Positions 52,999 through 62,747 are shown, counted from the first letter of the stretch. The stretch is DNA of 64,000 nt from CAKZLS01 sp963701445 (GCA_963701445.1 CAVPAM010000010.1:99290-163289), one strand, 5' to 3'. Translations and numbers: made by a program. Notes: a model not told the origin generated them from the letters alone.

Positions 52999-54847
52999 GT
53001 GGACTTCAGTTTCGCCCTCGTTCAGTTCCTGACCGGCCTCGCCAACGCGGGCTCGCTGTTCCTGGTGGCGTGCGGCCTGTCGCTGATCTTCGGCGTCACC
53101 CGCATCGTCAACTTCGCCCACGGCTCGCTGTACATGCTCGGCGCGTACGTCGCCTATTCCCTGGTCTCGCGCTTCGACGGCGGCGCGCTGGGGTTTGCGG
53201 TCGCGGCCGTCGGCGCCGGCCTCCTGGTCGGCCTGGCCGGCGTCGCCATGGAAGTGCTGCTGCTCCGCCGCCTCTACAAGTCCCCGGAACTCCTCCAACT
53301 GGTGGCCACCTTCGGCGTCGTCCTGGTGGTCCAGGACGCGGTGCTGGCGGGGTGGGGGCCGGAGGACCTGCTGGCGCCCCGCGTGCCCGCCCTGGCCGCC
53401 TCGGTGGACATTCTCGGCCATCGCCTGCCGGTGTTCGACCTGGTGCTGATCGTCCTCGGGCCGGCGGTTCTGGGCGGCCTGCTTCTGCTGCTCAACCGCA
53501 CCCGCTGGGGCATCCTGATCCGCGCCGCCACCGAGGACCGGGAGATGGTGGCCGCGCTCGGGGTCAACCAGAAGTGGCTGTTCACCTCGGTGTTCTTCGT
53601 CGGCGCCTTCCTGGCCGGCCTGGGCGGCGCCCTCCAGCTCCCCCGGGAGCCCGCCAACCTGATGATGGATTTCAACATCATCGCCGAGGCCTTCGTGGTG
53701 GTGGTGGTGGGCGGCATGGGCAGTATCGGCGGCGCCTTCCTGGCGGCCGTGCTGATCGCGGAGCTCAGGGCCTTCGGCATCCTCGTCTTCCCGGAGATCA
53801 CGCTGGTGCTTCTGTTCCTGGTGATGGCGGTGGTGCTGGTGGTCCGGCCCTGGGGGCTGATGGGGCGGCCCGAGAGCGTCGGCGGCGAGGCGTCGCACGC
53901 GGTCAAGTTCGCGCTCCGGCCCGAGGGCGCGCCGGTCCGCTGGGCGGTCGCGGCGGTGGTGGCGGTCCTCGCGGTCCTGCCGCTGGTGGCCGGGCGACTA
54001 CGCGCTTCGGGTCCTGAGCGAGATCTTCATCTTCGCGCTGTTCGCCGTCAGCCTGCAGTTCATCATGGGCGGCGGCGGGATGATCTCCTTCGGCCACGCC
54101 GCCTACCTCGGCCTCGGCGCCTACGGCGCGGCGCTGCTGGTCCATCACCTGGACGCGCCCATGGAGGTGGCGCTGGCGGCGGCGCCCGTGGCGGCGGCGG
54201 CCGGCGCTCTGGTGTTCGGCTGGTTCTGCGTGCGCCTGTCGGGGGTGTATCTGGCCATGCTGAGCCTCGCCTTCGCCCAGATCACCTGGTCGGCCGTGTT
54301 CCAGTGGTACGGCTTCACCGGCGGCGACAACGGCATCCTCGGGGTCTGGCCGGCCGGGTGGGCGGCGGGCGCGGCGGCGTTCTACTACCTGTCGCTGGTG
54401 CTGTGCGGGACCGCCATCTGGATCCTCCGCGCGCTCACCTTCGCGCCCTTCGGCTACGCGCTCCGGGCTGGCCGCGACTCGTTCCAGAGGGCCGAGGCCA
54501 TCGGCATCCATGTCCGCCGCCACCGCTGGATGGCGTTCACCGTCGCCGGCGCGGCGGCCGGCCTCGCCGGCGGCCTCCATGCCTTCCTCAAGGGCAGCGT
54601 CTTTCCCGACACCCTGTCGATCCCGGTCTCGGTGGAGGCGCTGGTGATGGTGCTGATGGGCGGCCTGCAGACGGCGCTCGGGCCCCTGATCGGCGCCGCG
54701 TCCTTCACCGGCCTCAAGATCGGCATCGCCAGCGAGACCCATTTCTGGCGGCTGATCCTCGGCGCCATCATCATCGCCATCGTGCTGGTCTTCCCGCAAG
54801 GCATCGTCGGCGCGGTCCAGGGCCGCCGCGAGAGGGCGGCGCCATGA
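52999..54847 (+). pseudogene. livHM: Fused LivH-LivM permease gene with a one-base frameshift
   Basis: Residues 1-300 are a complete LivH (GLSLIFGVTRIVNFAHGSLY, VVVVVGGMGSIGGAFLA). Without a stop, the frame continues into the LivM N-terminus (VRWAVAAVVAVLAVLPLVAG) and then meets an extra base in GGGC at 53992-53995. From DYALRVLSEIFIFALFAVSL on, the +2 frame encodes the remaining LivM (GGGGMISFGHAAYLGLGAYG to PQGIVGAVQGRRE) and overlaps livG by ATGA. With one base removed, a 615-aa LivHM fusion results. Either an assembly error or a recent inactivation. Confidence 0.85.
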
Positions 54848-55608
54848 GCCTGCTCGAGGTCCGCGGCCTGAGCAAGGCCTTCGGGGCCGTGCGCGCCGTC
54901 GCCGGCATCGACTTCGACGTGGCGCCGGGCGAGGCGGTGGCCCTGATCGGCCCCAACGGCGCCGGCAAGACCACGTGTTTCAACATGCTGAGCGGCCAGC
55001 TCCGCCCCGACGCGGGCAGCATCCGGTTTGGCGGCCGCGAACTCGCGGGCCTGCCGCCGCATCGCATCTGCCGCCTCGGCGTGGGGCGCACCTTCCAGGT
55101 GGCGGCGACCTTTCCGTCCATGACCACCCGGGAGAACATCCAGACGACGCTGTTGTCCCACAGGCGCCGATCGTGGTCGCTCTGGCCGCCGGCGCGCGGC
55201 CGGTTCGTCGCCGAGACCGACGCGCTCTTGGAGCAGGTGGGGATGACGGCGGACGCGGACCGGGCCTCGGGCATCCTGTCGTACGGAGATCTCAAGCGGC
55301 TCGACCTCGCCATGGCGCTGGCCGGCGATCCGAGGATCCTGTTGATGGATGAGCCCACCGCCGGCGTCGCCATCGCGGAGCGGCACGCGCTGATGGCGCT
55401 GATCGTGGATATCGTCCGGGAGCGCCGGATCAGCGTGCTGTTCACCGAGCACGACATGGACGTGGTGTTCGGCCACGCCGACCGGGTGATCGTCATGCAC
55501 CGGGGCAAGATCGTCACCGAGGGACCGCCCGACGCGGTGCGCGCCGACCCCGAGGTCAAGGAGATCTACCTCGGTCATGGCGACGACCGGGGCGACGAGA
55601 CCCATTGA
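54844..55608 (+). CDS. livG: Liv-type ABC transporter ATPase LivG
   Basis: A 254-aa ATPase. Walker A GPNGAGKTT, Q-loop region GVGRTFQVAATFPSMTTREN, signature LSYGDLKRLDLAMALAG (a common LivG variant of LSGGQ), Walker B ILLMDEPTAGV and the switch His in LFTEHDMDVV. Starts inside the livM stop (ATGA) and its own stop overlaps the livF start (TGATG). Energises the LivHM permease with LivF. Confidence 0.94.
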   Translation: MSLLEVRGLSKAFGAVRAVAGIDFDVAPGEAVALIGPNGAGKTTCFNMLSGQLRPDAGSIRFGGRELAGLPPHRICRLGVGRTFQVAATFPSMTTRENIQTTLLSHRRRSWSLWPPARGRFVAETDALLEQVGMTADADRASGILSYGDLKRLDLAMALAGDPRILLMDEPTAGVAIAERHALMALIVDIVRERRISVLFTEHDMDVVFGHADRVIVMHRGKIVTEGPPDAVRADPEVKEIYLGHGDDRGDETH

Positions 55609-56309
55609 TGCTGACCATCCGCCACATGGACACCTTCTACGGCCGCGCACAGGTGCTGTTCGGGGTCGACCTGGAGGTCGCCCGGGGCCAGGTGGTGGCG
55701 CTGCTCGGGCGCAACGGCGTCGGCAAGTCGACCACGCTCAAAAGCATCGTCGGCCTCGTTCCCCCGAGCGCCGGCGAGGTGCGGTTCGACGGCCGGAGCG
55801 TGCTCGGAACCCCGCCCCACGAGCTCGCCCGCCTCGGCATCGGCTACGTCCCGGAGGAACGCCGCATCTTCGCCTCCCTGACGGTGGAGCAGAACCTCGA
55901 GGTGGGCCGCCAGGCCGCCCGGCCCGGCGTGCCCGCGTGGACGCCCGAGCGATTGTTCGAGCTGTTCCCCAACCTCGCCCGGGTGCGCCGCAACCTCGGC
56001 GGGCGCATCAGCGGCGGCGAGCAGCAGATGCTGGCGGTGGCGCGGACGCTGATGGGCAACCCGTCCCTGATCCTGCTCGACGAACCCTCCGAGGGCCTGG
56101 CGCCGCGCGTCGTCGAGCACCTGGCCGCGATGATCGATGACCTCCGGGCGGCGGGCCTGACGGTCTTGCTGTCGGAGCAGAACCTCCGCCTGGCCAGGCG
56201 GGTGGCCGACCGGGCGGCGGTGATGGAGAGCGGCCAGGTCCGCTGGCACGGCCCCATGGCCGACTTCGCCGCCGACACCGCCGCCCAGAAGGCGTTCCTC
56301 CGGGTCTAG
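55608..56309 (+). CDS. livF: Liv-type ABC transporter ATPase LivF
   Basis: A 233-aa ATPase. Walker A GRNGVGKST, the LivF-type YVPEERRIFASLTVEQNLEV, signature ISGGEQQMLAVARTLMG, Walker B LILLDEPSEGLAP and the H-loop replaced by LLSEQNLRLA, where Gln stands in for His as is usual in LivF. The ATG at 55608 overlaps the livG stop. Last gene of the operon; the dispersed repeat follows 70 bp later. Confidence 0.94.
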   Translation: MLTIRHMDTFYGRAQVLFGVDLEVARGQVVALLGRNGVGKSTTLKSIVGLVPPSAGEVRFDGRSVLGTPPHELARLGIGYVPEERRIFASLTVEQNLEVGRQAARPGVPAWTPERLFELFPNLARVRRNLGGRISGGEQQMLAVARTLMGNPSLILLDEPSEGLAPRVVEHLAAMIDDLRAAGLTVLLSEQNLRLARRVADRAAVMESGQVRWHGPMADFAADTAAQKAFLRV

Positions 56310-56378
56310 GATCGACCAAAGCGGCCCGCGCGATGGGCCATATCCAATGCGACACCGGTCCGAATCAAGATGGGGGGT

Positions 56379-56432
56379 GGGGGGGGTGTAACGCGTTTTT
56401 TGCACAACAACCCCATGCACAGTAGAAATCGG
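56379..56432. repeat. Dispersed intergenic repeat, copy 2
   Basis: Second copy of the 54-bp unit seen at 13642-13695: eight G, TGTAACGCG, TTTTTTGCACAACAACCCCA, then GCACAGTAGAAATCGG. Three substitutions separate the copies. It lies 70 bp after the livF stop, same relative orientation to the upstream gene as copy 1, and about 96 bp left of the IS66-like element. Confidence 0.75.
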
Positions 56433-56527
56433 CCGATGAAACCCTGCACCTGTTTACAGGAATATATTGTAATCAATGAGTTAGAGAGCAAAGCGGAGAA
56501 CAGGGACGCGGTCGGATCGAGAAATAG

Positions 56528-58254
56528 GTAACAGGGGCAAAAGTCCGGGCGATGTGTGAGTCCGGAAGGTCACATGTGGATCTCGAATTGATGTTTCAGG
56601 CAAGATCTTGTTTTGACCGAGGCATTGTGTGTGATTCAGTGGGGCATGGCCGCCTCGATACCCGATGTTGACGATCTGAGCTTTGACGACCTTAAGAAAC
56701 TGGTTTTGCGGCTTTTTGAGGAGGTTTCGGCGTTGAGAGCGGAGAACGCCGCACAGGCCGAAGAGATTGCGCGGCTCAAGGGTCTGTAGGGGCGTCCAAA
56801 GCTGAAGCCCAGCGGCATGGAGACGGCGACGGATCCGAAGGCCGCGGGTGGAACCGCCAAGACCCGCCGCCGCCGGGGCGCGAAGCGGGTGGCGATCACC
56901 GAGGAGCGGGTGATCACGATGGCGGCACCGGCGGGCTCTCGGTTCAAGGGTTACGAGAGTTACGTGGTCGAGGATCTGGTGGTTCGGCCGGCGACGATCC
57001 GCTATCGCCGCGAGCGCTGGCGGACGCCGGCCGGGGAGACGATCGTGGCGCCGCTGCCGCCGGGAGTGCGCGGCCATGTCGGAGCGGAGCTGCGCCGTTA
57101 CGTGCTCGCCCTGTACCACCAGGGCCGGATGACGGTTCCGGGTCTTCTTGCGCACCTTGACGACCTCGGGGTGAGCCTCTCGAAGCGCCAGTTGGTGCGG
57201 CAGCTCATCGACGACCAAGAGCCCTTCGTCGACGAGGCGCGCGACGTCCTGCGCGCCGGGCTGGAGACGGCGGCGTGGATCACCGTCGACGACACGGGGG
57301 CGCGCCATCAGGGGGCGAACGCGGTGTGCACCCAGATCGGCAATGACCACTTCGCCTGGTTCGCCACCACCGGGTCGAAGAGCCGGCTGAACTTCCTCGA
57401 TTTGCTGCGCGCCGGGCACACGGATTACGTCGTCAACGACGCCGCGCTCGCCGATATGCGCCAGCGCACCCTCGCCGGGCCGCTGATCGCCCATCTCGAG
57501 GCCAGTGAGACCAGACGCTTCGCCGACGATGCCGCCTGGACGGCCCATCTCGACCGTCTCGGCCTGAGCACGCTGACGGTCCATCCGGCCCCGGTCCGCA
57601 TCGCCACCGAGGGGGCGCTGTGGGGCAGCGTCGTCGATCACGGTTTCCTCGCCGTCACCGTCATCGTCAGCGACGACGCCGGTCAGTTCAACGTCGGCCG
57701 CCACGCGCTCTGCTGGGTCCACGCCGAGCGCCCGATCCACAAGCTCGATACCTTCACCGATCGCCAGCGCCGGGCCGTCGAGCGCATCCGTGCCCGCCTC
57801 TGGAAGCTCTATGCCGACCTCAAGGCTTACCGACAGAAGCCGTCGGCCCGGCGCAAGGCGGCTTTGCAACGGCGTTTCGACGCCCTGTTCACAACGCGCG
57901 CCGGCTACGTCACCCTCGATCGGCTGCTGCGCCGCCTGCATGCCAACAAGCACGAACTCCTCGCCGTCCTCGACCGCCCCGAGATCCCCCTGCACACAAA
58001 CGGTTCCGAAAACGATATCCGCTGCCAGGTCATCCGCCGCAAAATCTCCGCCGGCACCCGCTCCGACACCGGCCGCCAGTGCCGCGACGCCTTCCTCGGC
58101 CTCAGCAAAACCTGCCAGAAACTCCGGGTGTCCTTCTGGGCCTACCTCGGAAACCGCCTCAATCTCCCCGACGCCGCCTTCGTCCCGCGCCTCCCCGACC
58201 TCGTCCGCGCAACAGCCTCCCACGCCTGAACGCCCGGACTTTTGACCCTGTTAC
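56528..58254 (+). mobile_element. IS66-family insertion sequence, single-gene type
   Basis: Bounded by 24-bp terminal inverted repeats: GTAACAGGGGCAAAAGTCCG... at 56528-56551 and its complement at 58231-58254, one mismatch. Total 1,727 bp with a single transposase gene and no tnpA/tnpB, as in the ISBst12-like subgroup. The eight bases outside each end (AGAAATAG; GGCCACGC) do not match, so no target duplication is left; the right end abuts a truncated IS256 gene, implying a deletion or rearrangement after insertion. Confidence 0.88.
56646..58229 (+). pseudogene. IS66-family transposase with an in-frame amber codon
   Basis: Starts MAASIPDVDDLSFDDLKKLV with an EVSALRAENAAQAEEIARLK leucine-zipper-like segment, then TAG at 56787-56789 followed without frame change by GRPKLKPSGMETATDPKAAG and the full catalytic part (WITVDDTGARHQGANAVCTQ, PLHTNGSENDIRCQVIRRKI). 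In relatives the segment reads LKGxKGRPK, so the amber replaces a Lys codon (AAG to TAG). The second part alone is open from 56817 for 470 aa. Probably inactive. Confidence 0.85.
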
Positions 58255-58973
58255 GGCCACGCGAGGTGCTCGGCATGGCGATCGGCCCTTCCGAAGCCGA
58301 GCCGTTCTGGACCGCCTTTCTTCGCTCGTTGACCCGCCGGGGCCTTCGCGGCGTCAAGCTGGTGATCTCGGGCGCCCACGAAGGCCTGAAGGCGGCCGCC
58401 GACATAGTTCTGAACGCCACATGGCAGCGCTGCCGCGTCCACTTCATGCGCAATGCCCTGGCCCATGTCGGCCCCTCTCAGCGCGCCATGGTCGCCGCCA
58501 TGATCCGCACCGTGTTTGCCCAGGAGACCGCCGGAGCCGCGCACGAGCAATGGCGCCACGTCGCCGACAGCTTGCGCGAGCGGTTCGACAAGCTCGCCCG
58601 GCTGATGCACGGCGCCGAGCACGACGTCCTCGCTTTCATGTCCTTCCACAAGAACCTGTGGCCCAAACTCCACTCGACCAATCCCTTGGAACGGCTCAAC
58701 AAGGAGGTGAAGCGACGCACCGCCGTCGTTGGCATCTTTCCCAACGAAGACGCCATCACCCGCCTGGTCGGCGCCATTCTGATGGAGCAGAACGACGAGC
58801 GGGCCGTCTCACCGCGCTACATGCCACTGGAAACCCTGGCCGAATTCCGCCATCCTCACTCCTCACTCCTCAATCCCGTTAGCAATTCCAGCGGCATGAC
58901 ATGGTCCAGCCTCACGAAGGCGCCAATGACCGACTCCTACACCACTCCATGGGACACGACCGCGCCCGTCTGA
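58255..58973 (+). pseudogene. IS256-family transposase, 5'-truncated
   Basis: The C-terminal half of a mutator-type transposase: REVLGMAIGPSEAEPFWTAF, GVKLVISGAHEGLKAAADIV, TWQRCRVHFMRNALAHVG and KLHSTNPLERLNKEVKRRTA. About the first 170-180 residues, with the first catalytic Asp, are missing; the truncation coincides with the IS66 right end. The normal C-terminus diverges after SPRYMPLETLAEF, and CTACACCACTCCATGGGACA near 58937 resembles an IS256-type right end. Dead copy. Confidence 0.85.
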
Positions 58974-58989
58974 AAGCGATCGCCCGGTG

Positions 58990-59836
58990 ACCCATTGGAC
59001 CCAGCAGGATCTGGCCGACGAGGCGATGAGACGAGGCATCTTCAAACAGGTCTCCCAGAGCTCGGTGGGGCGCTTTTTAAAAAGAATTGGACCTTAAGCC
59101 GCATCGCGTTCGCTTTTGGCTGACGGCCAAGCCGGATCCGGCCTTTGCCGAGAAGAGCGCGGATATCTGCCGCGTCTATCGCCAAGCCCAAGAGGCCGCG
59201 AAGGCCGGCATTCGCACGGTCTCGATCGACGAGATGACCGACATCTAGGCTCTCGAGCGCGCCGCGCCAAGTTTGGCGATGGTTCCGGGCCGCATTGAGC
59301 GAAGGGAGTACGAGTACATCCGTCACGGCACCCAATGCCTTATCGCCGCCTTCGATATCGCCGCCGGCGCGGTCTCGGGCATGATCGGCGCGCGGCGCAC
59401 CGAGGAAGACTTCGCCGCCTTTCTCGAAGCCCTGATTGCCAGCGAGCCGGGAGACACCAAGTGGGAGATCGTCGCCGACAATCTTAACGCCCATCTCTCC
59501 GAAAGCGTGGTTCGGCTGGTCGCCGAGCACAGCGTCATCGACCAAGACCTCGGCAATAGAGGAAAGCGTGGCATCCTCAAGTCCTAGGCCAGCCGCGAGG
59601 CCTTCCTCCGCGACAAAGCCCACCGCATCACCTTCCACTTCACTCCCAAGCACGCGTCCTGGCTCAATCAGATCGAAATCTGGTTCTCGATCCTGGTGAG
59701 AAAAGTCATCCGCCGTGCCAACTTCACCTCAACCGCAGATCTCAAGGCCAAAATCGAGGCCTTCATCGACTACTTGAACACGATCATGGCAAAGTCGTTC
59801 AAATGGACCCATCAAGGCAAACCACTGGTCACATAA
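58990..59836 (+). pseudogene. IS630-family transposase remnant with frameshift and two ambers
   Basis: Segments read THWTQQDLADEAMRRGIFKQ to GRFLKRI, a +1 shift near 59089, then DLKPHRVRFWLTAKPDPAFA, VSIDEMTDI, TAG (59246-59248), ALERAAPSLAMVPGRIERRE, IVADNLNAHLSESVVRLVAE, TAG (59585-59587), and ITFHFTPKHASWLNQIEIWF to the stop at 59836. The DDE residues remain visible (SIDEM, ADNLNAH, NQIE). The N-terminal helix-turn-helix is missing. Clearly dead. Confidence 0.85.
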
Positions 59837-59937
59837 AATGGGTCAAAACTTCCGCTAGGGTGAATTAGAATGGTATCGAGCCGCCGTTCCGCGCACGAGT
59901 GTTTCCCGGGGAAGGCGGTTCGTCCGGAAACGGAAAA

Positions 59938-59959
59938 CCCCGCCCGGTTGGGGGCGGGG
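59938..59959 (-). terminator. Intrinsic terminator of the Cache-domain gene
   Basis: Stem CCCCGCCC / GGGCGGGG with a 6-nt loop, followed on the - strand by TTTTCC, 81 bp past the stop of the gene at 60041. Good rho-independent terminator. Confidence 0.8.
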
Positions 59960-60040
59960 CTCGGTGCCGGTTCCTTCGAACGAGCCGGTTGAAGGGCTCT
60001 CCGTCCGTCGGCGCCGGAGTGTATCCGGCGCCTTACTTTC

Positions 60041-60493
60041 CTATTTGTAGTAGCCGACGGCGCAAACCTGGTCGTCGACCTCGGTCACGTAGGCCACCTT
60101 TTCCACGAGTTCGGTTTCCGAACCCGGGCGGTACCACTGATATTCGACTTCGGCGATTTCGCCGGGCGCGGCGACGGCGTAGATTTCTTCACCGAACGCC
60201 TTGCCGGATTTGTCCTTGAGATTCTTGAGGCTTTTGCCGGCGAGCGTGTAATGGGCGCTGAAGTTGCCATCGGGTCCGCCGCAGAAGACGTAGAGGTCTT
60301 TCTCCTGGAAGCCGCCCTCGCGCGCCGTGAACATGGCCAGCGCCTTGTCCTTGTCGGCCTTGAGTTCGGCGACCGCCTTCTCGAGCATGGCCTTGGCCTC
60401 GGCCGCCGTGCCCTTTTCGTCCGCGGCCTGTGCCATGGAGATACCGGCGATCAACAGTATTGGAAGTGCTAGAGCGGTAAGGAACTTTCGCAT
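60041..60493 (-). CDS. Exported single-Cache-domain protein
   Basis: A 150-aa secreted protein. Signal peptide LTALALPILLIAGISMAQA, then EAKAMLEKAVAELKADKDKA (helix) and the sCache_2 sensor pattern FTAREGGFQEKDLYVFCGGP, GNFSAHYTLAGKSLKNLKDK and EVEYQWYRPGSETELVEKVA. Free-standing Cache proteins bind small ligands in the periplasm and often act with a chemoreceptor or kinase, none of which is adjacent. ATG start with GGGGAGAGAA upstream. Monocistronic. Confidence 0.83.
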   Translation of the reverse strand: MRKFLTALALPILLIAGISMAQAADEKGTAAEAKAMLEKAVAELKADKDKALAMFTAREGGFQEKDLYVFCGGPDGNFSAHYTLAGKSLKNLKDKSGKAFGEEIYAVAAPGEIAEVEYQWYRPGSETELVEKVAYVTEVDDQVCAVGYYK

Positions 60494-60673
60494 TGGCGTT
60501 TCTCTCCCCTGTAACGTGATTTATATGTCGGGTTTTCTTAGAGTGCCTCAATGGAGGCGGTCGTAATGTTAGCCGGATACGAGGGATCGGCGCAACTGTT
60601 CTGTCCCTCAAATGGGTCAAATTTGTGGCGGTATAGCCCGCCGTGACCGGCGGCGCGATCGGCCGGATCCCCG

Positions 60674-61441
60674 TTATTCCGCGGCCGGTTCGGTCTCTTT
60701 TTGCCGCAGTCCGCGGTACGCGCGGAAGCTGAACGGAATCGAGGCCGCGTACGCCACGATGGTTACCGCGAGCGTGATCCACGGCGTGCTCAGGAGCAAC
60801 GCCAGATAGAGGCCGACGCCGAGCATGGACGGCAATACCCAGCTCGGGGCCACGCGGATTTTCTTGAACGAGTAGGTGCGAACGCGGCTGACCAGAAGCC
60901 CCGCGCCGACCAGCATGAAAAAGCCCACCACCACCGGCTGCCGGAGAAAGTCGCTCTCCACCTGGAACCAGAGAATCATCGGGAACATGACCAGGCCCGC
61001 GCCCGCCGGAGACGGCACGCCGACGAAGAAATTGCGGTTCCACGCGGGCTGGTTGGGCTCGTCGATGTCGGTGTTGAAACGCGCCAGCCGGAGCGCGCAG
61101 CAGATGCACAGGACGAGGACCACGGCCCAGCCGAACCGCCCGGCCTCGCTCAGGGCCCAGAGGTAGAGAACCATCGCCGGGGCCACGCCGAAACACACGA
61201 AATCGGACAGCGAGTCCAGTTCGGCGCCGAACTTCGTGGCGCCCTTGAGGATGCGGGCGATCCGGCCGTCGAGGCCGTCGAGCACGCCCGCCGCGACGAT
61301 CGCCAGCGCCGCGTGCTCCCAACGCTCCAGGAGGGCGAAACGAAGGGCGCTCAGCCCCGCGGTCAACGCCAGCAGGGTGAGGATGTTGGGGATCATCCGG
61401 TTGATGTGGAGGCCTTTGAGGCGCTGGCGGGGCGGTTCCAT
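60674..61441 (-). CDS. pssA: CDP-diacylglycerol-serine O-phosphatidyltransferase
   Basis: Makes phosphatidylserine in the membrane. The 255-aa protein has eight or so hydrophobic segments and the CDP-alcohol phosphotransferase motif DGLDGRIARILKGATKFGAE followed by LDSLSD, with all required Asp residues. MIPNILTLLALTAGLSALRF is the typical start region. It follows psd by 10 bp on the same strand, giving a two-gene route to phosphatidylethanolamine. Confidence 0.94.
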   Translation of the reverse strand: MEPPRQRLKGLHINRMIPNILTLLALTAGLSALRFALLERWEHAALAIVAAGVLDGLDGRIARILKGATKFGAELDSLSDFVCFGVAPAMVLYLWALSEAGRFGWAVVLVLCICCALRLARFNTDIDEPNQPAWNRNFFVGVPSPAGAGLVMFPMILWFQVESDFLRQPVVVGFFMLVGAGLLVSRVRTYSFKKIRVAPSWVLPSMLGVGLYLALLLSTPWITLAVTIVAYAASIPFSFRAYRGLRQKETEPAAE

Positions 61442-61451
61442 GATCCGGTCC

Positions 61452-62150
61452 TCAGCGCGTCGCCGCTTCGCGGGCCGGTTCCTGGGCGCGCGCGTCCGCC
61501 AGCACCGTCTCGCCGGCGACGCTCTGCTGGCCGACGCAGACCAGCGGCGCCACGCCGTCGGGAAGGTAGACATCCACCCGGCTTCCGAACCGGATCATCC
61601 CCAGCCGTTCGCCCGCCTTGACCGACTGGCCTTCCTTGAGCGTACAGATGATCCGGCGGGCGACCAGTCCGGCTATCTGGACAATGGCCAGCTGGAAACC
61701 CTCGGTGGCGTCGACGACGATCCCCTGACGTTCGTTGTCCTCGCTCGCCTTGTCGAGCGACGCGTTGAGAAAACGACCGGGGCGGTAGGCGAGGCGGGCG
61801 ATGGTGCCGTCCACCGGGATGCGGTTCACGTGCACGTTGAAAACGTTCATGAACACGCAGACGCGGACCCTAGGCTCGGACCCCATCTCCAGTTCCGGCG
61901 GGGGAGCGGCCGGGCCGATGGACTGGACCACGCCGTCGGCGGGACTGATGATCAGCCCCGCCCGCGTGGGCGTTTGGCGCTGGGGGTCACGAAAGAAATA
62001 GGCGCACCAGAGCGTCAGCACGACACCGATCCAACCCAGCGGCTCGGCCACCAGGAACAGCGCGGCGGCGAAGACGGCGAATATGGCGATGAACGGCCGC
62101 CCCGCGCGATTGATGGGAACGAGCACCGTGCTCAGGATCGTCTCGATCAT
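61452..62150 (-). CDS. psd: Phosphatidylserine decarboxylase proenzyme
   Basis: A 232-aa pyruvoyl enzyme of the short (archaeal-type) Psd group. ISPADGVVQSIG carries the Asp-His type active-site region, FMNVFNVHVNRIPVDGTIAR is diagnostic, and self-cleavage is expected in MIRFGSRVDVYLP between Gly and Ser to form the pyruvoyl group. Two N-terminal membrane helices (PFIAIFAVFAAALFLVAEPL). Upstream of pssA, the order usual in alphaproteobacteria. Confidence 0.94.
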   Translation of the reverse strand: MIETILSTVLVPINRAGRPFIAIFAVFAAALFLVAEPLGWIGVVLTLWCAYFFRDPQRQTPTRAGLIISPADGVVQSIGPAAPPPELEMGSEPRVRVCVFMNVFNVHVNRIPVDGTIARLAYRPGRFLNASLDKASEDNERQGIVVDATEGFQLAIVQIAGLVARRIICTLKEGQSVKAGERLGMIRFGSRVDVYLPDGVAPLVCVGQQSVAGETVLADARAQEPAREAATR

Positions 62151-62282
62151 CCAAACTCCTCCCGGTCATCTCCTGGGAACGCCATTGGCCGCCCGCTGGT
62201 TCCCGGGCGGGCCGGGCGAGGCGGCCGATGGCCGTGAGTACCCGGTCTCGCGGCCGCCGGTCCGCCGAGCGCGCCCGATATC

Positions 62283-62747
62283 CTACTCCGCGGCCGCGCC
62301 GGTAAATGCGTCCAGGGCTTTTCGCAACTTCTGGACCACCTCGTGGTCCTCGGCGATGCCATGACGCTCGGCCACTTCCTCGGGATCCTCATAGGCGATC
62401 CAGACCTGGCCATCGCCGTCTTCCCACGCCAGAACCTTCATCGGCAGGTCCAGCCCGATTTGCTGGTTCGCCTGCATGAGCGCCGTCCCCAGTTTCGGAT
62501 TGCCGAAGATGAGCAGTTGCGTCGGCCGTAACTCCATGCCGGCGGACTCGGCGTTCTTGGCGTGGTCCACCCGCGCCATCACCGTGATTCCTTTTTCGCC
62601 GACGATGGTTTCCAAGCGATCCAGGGTGGTGGTCACGTCGTGGTTGCTTTTCTTTACGACGACGTCGTCGTCGCTGGCCATCGCGCCACCGATCGCGATG
62701 GCACACGCCACGAACGCAATCGCCATTGTCTTCGCGAGCTGGTGCAT
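62283..62747 (-). CDS. Exported DUF302 protein
   Basis: A 154-aa periplasmic protein. Signal LAKTMAIAFVACAIAIGGAM, then the DUF302 fold: TTTLDRLETIVGEKGITVMA, ARVDHAKNAESAGMELRPTQ, LLIFGNPKLGTALMQANQQI and DLPMKVLAWEDGDGQVWIAY. Family function unknown, sometimes linked to copper or redox stress. Last ORF of its strand before the psd-pssA pair, 132 bp away. Confidence 0.85.
   Translation of the reverse strand: MHQLAKTMAIAFVACAIAIGGAMASDDDVVVKKSNHDVTTTLDRLETIVGEKGITVMARVDHAKNAESAGMELRPTQLLIFGNPKLGTALMQANQQIGLDLPMKVLAWEDGDGQVWIAYEDPEEVAERHGIAEDHEVVQKLRKALDAFTGAAAE

Noticed and set aside
52999..55608. A single 869-aa LivH-to-LivG protein
   Set aside because: The middle 280 residues are Arg/Gly-rich nonsense; the LivM body is read in the next frame over that stretch, so the long frame is a product of the one-base shift.
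58855..58885. Short CTCACTCCT tandem repeat in the IS256 remnant
   Set aside because: Only two to three imperfect units; consistent with a sequence end or slippage in a dead element.
56787..59587. Amber codon reassignment or suppression
   Set aside because: Several ordinary genes here end in TAG (for example cpaE and the small lipoprotein gene), and the only ambers inside frames are in transposase remnants. Decay is enough.
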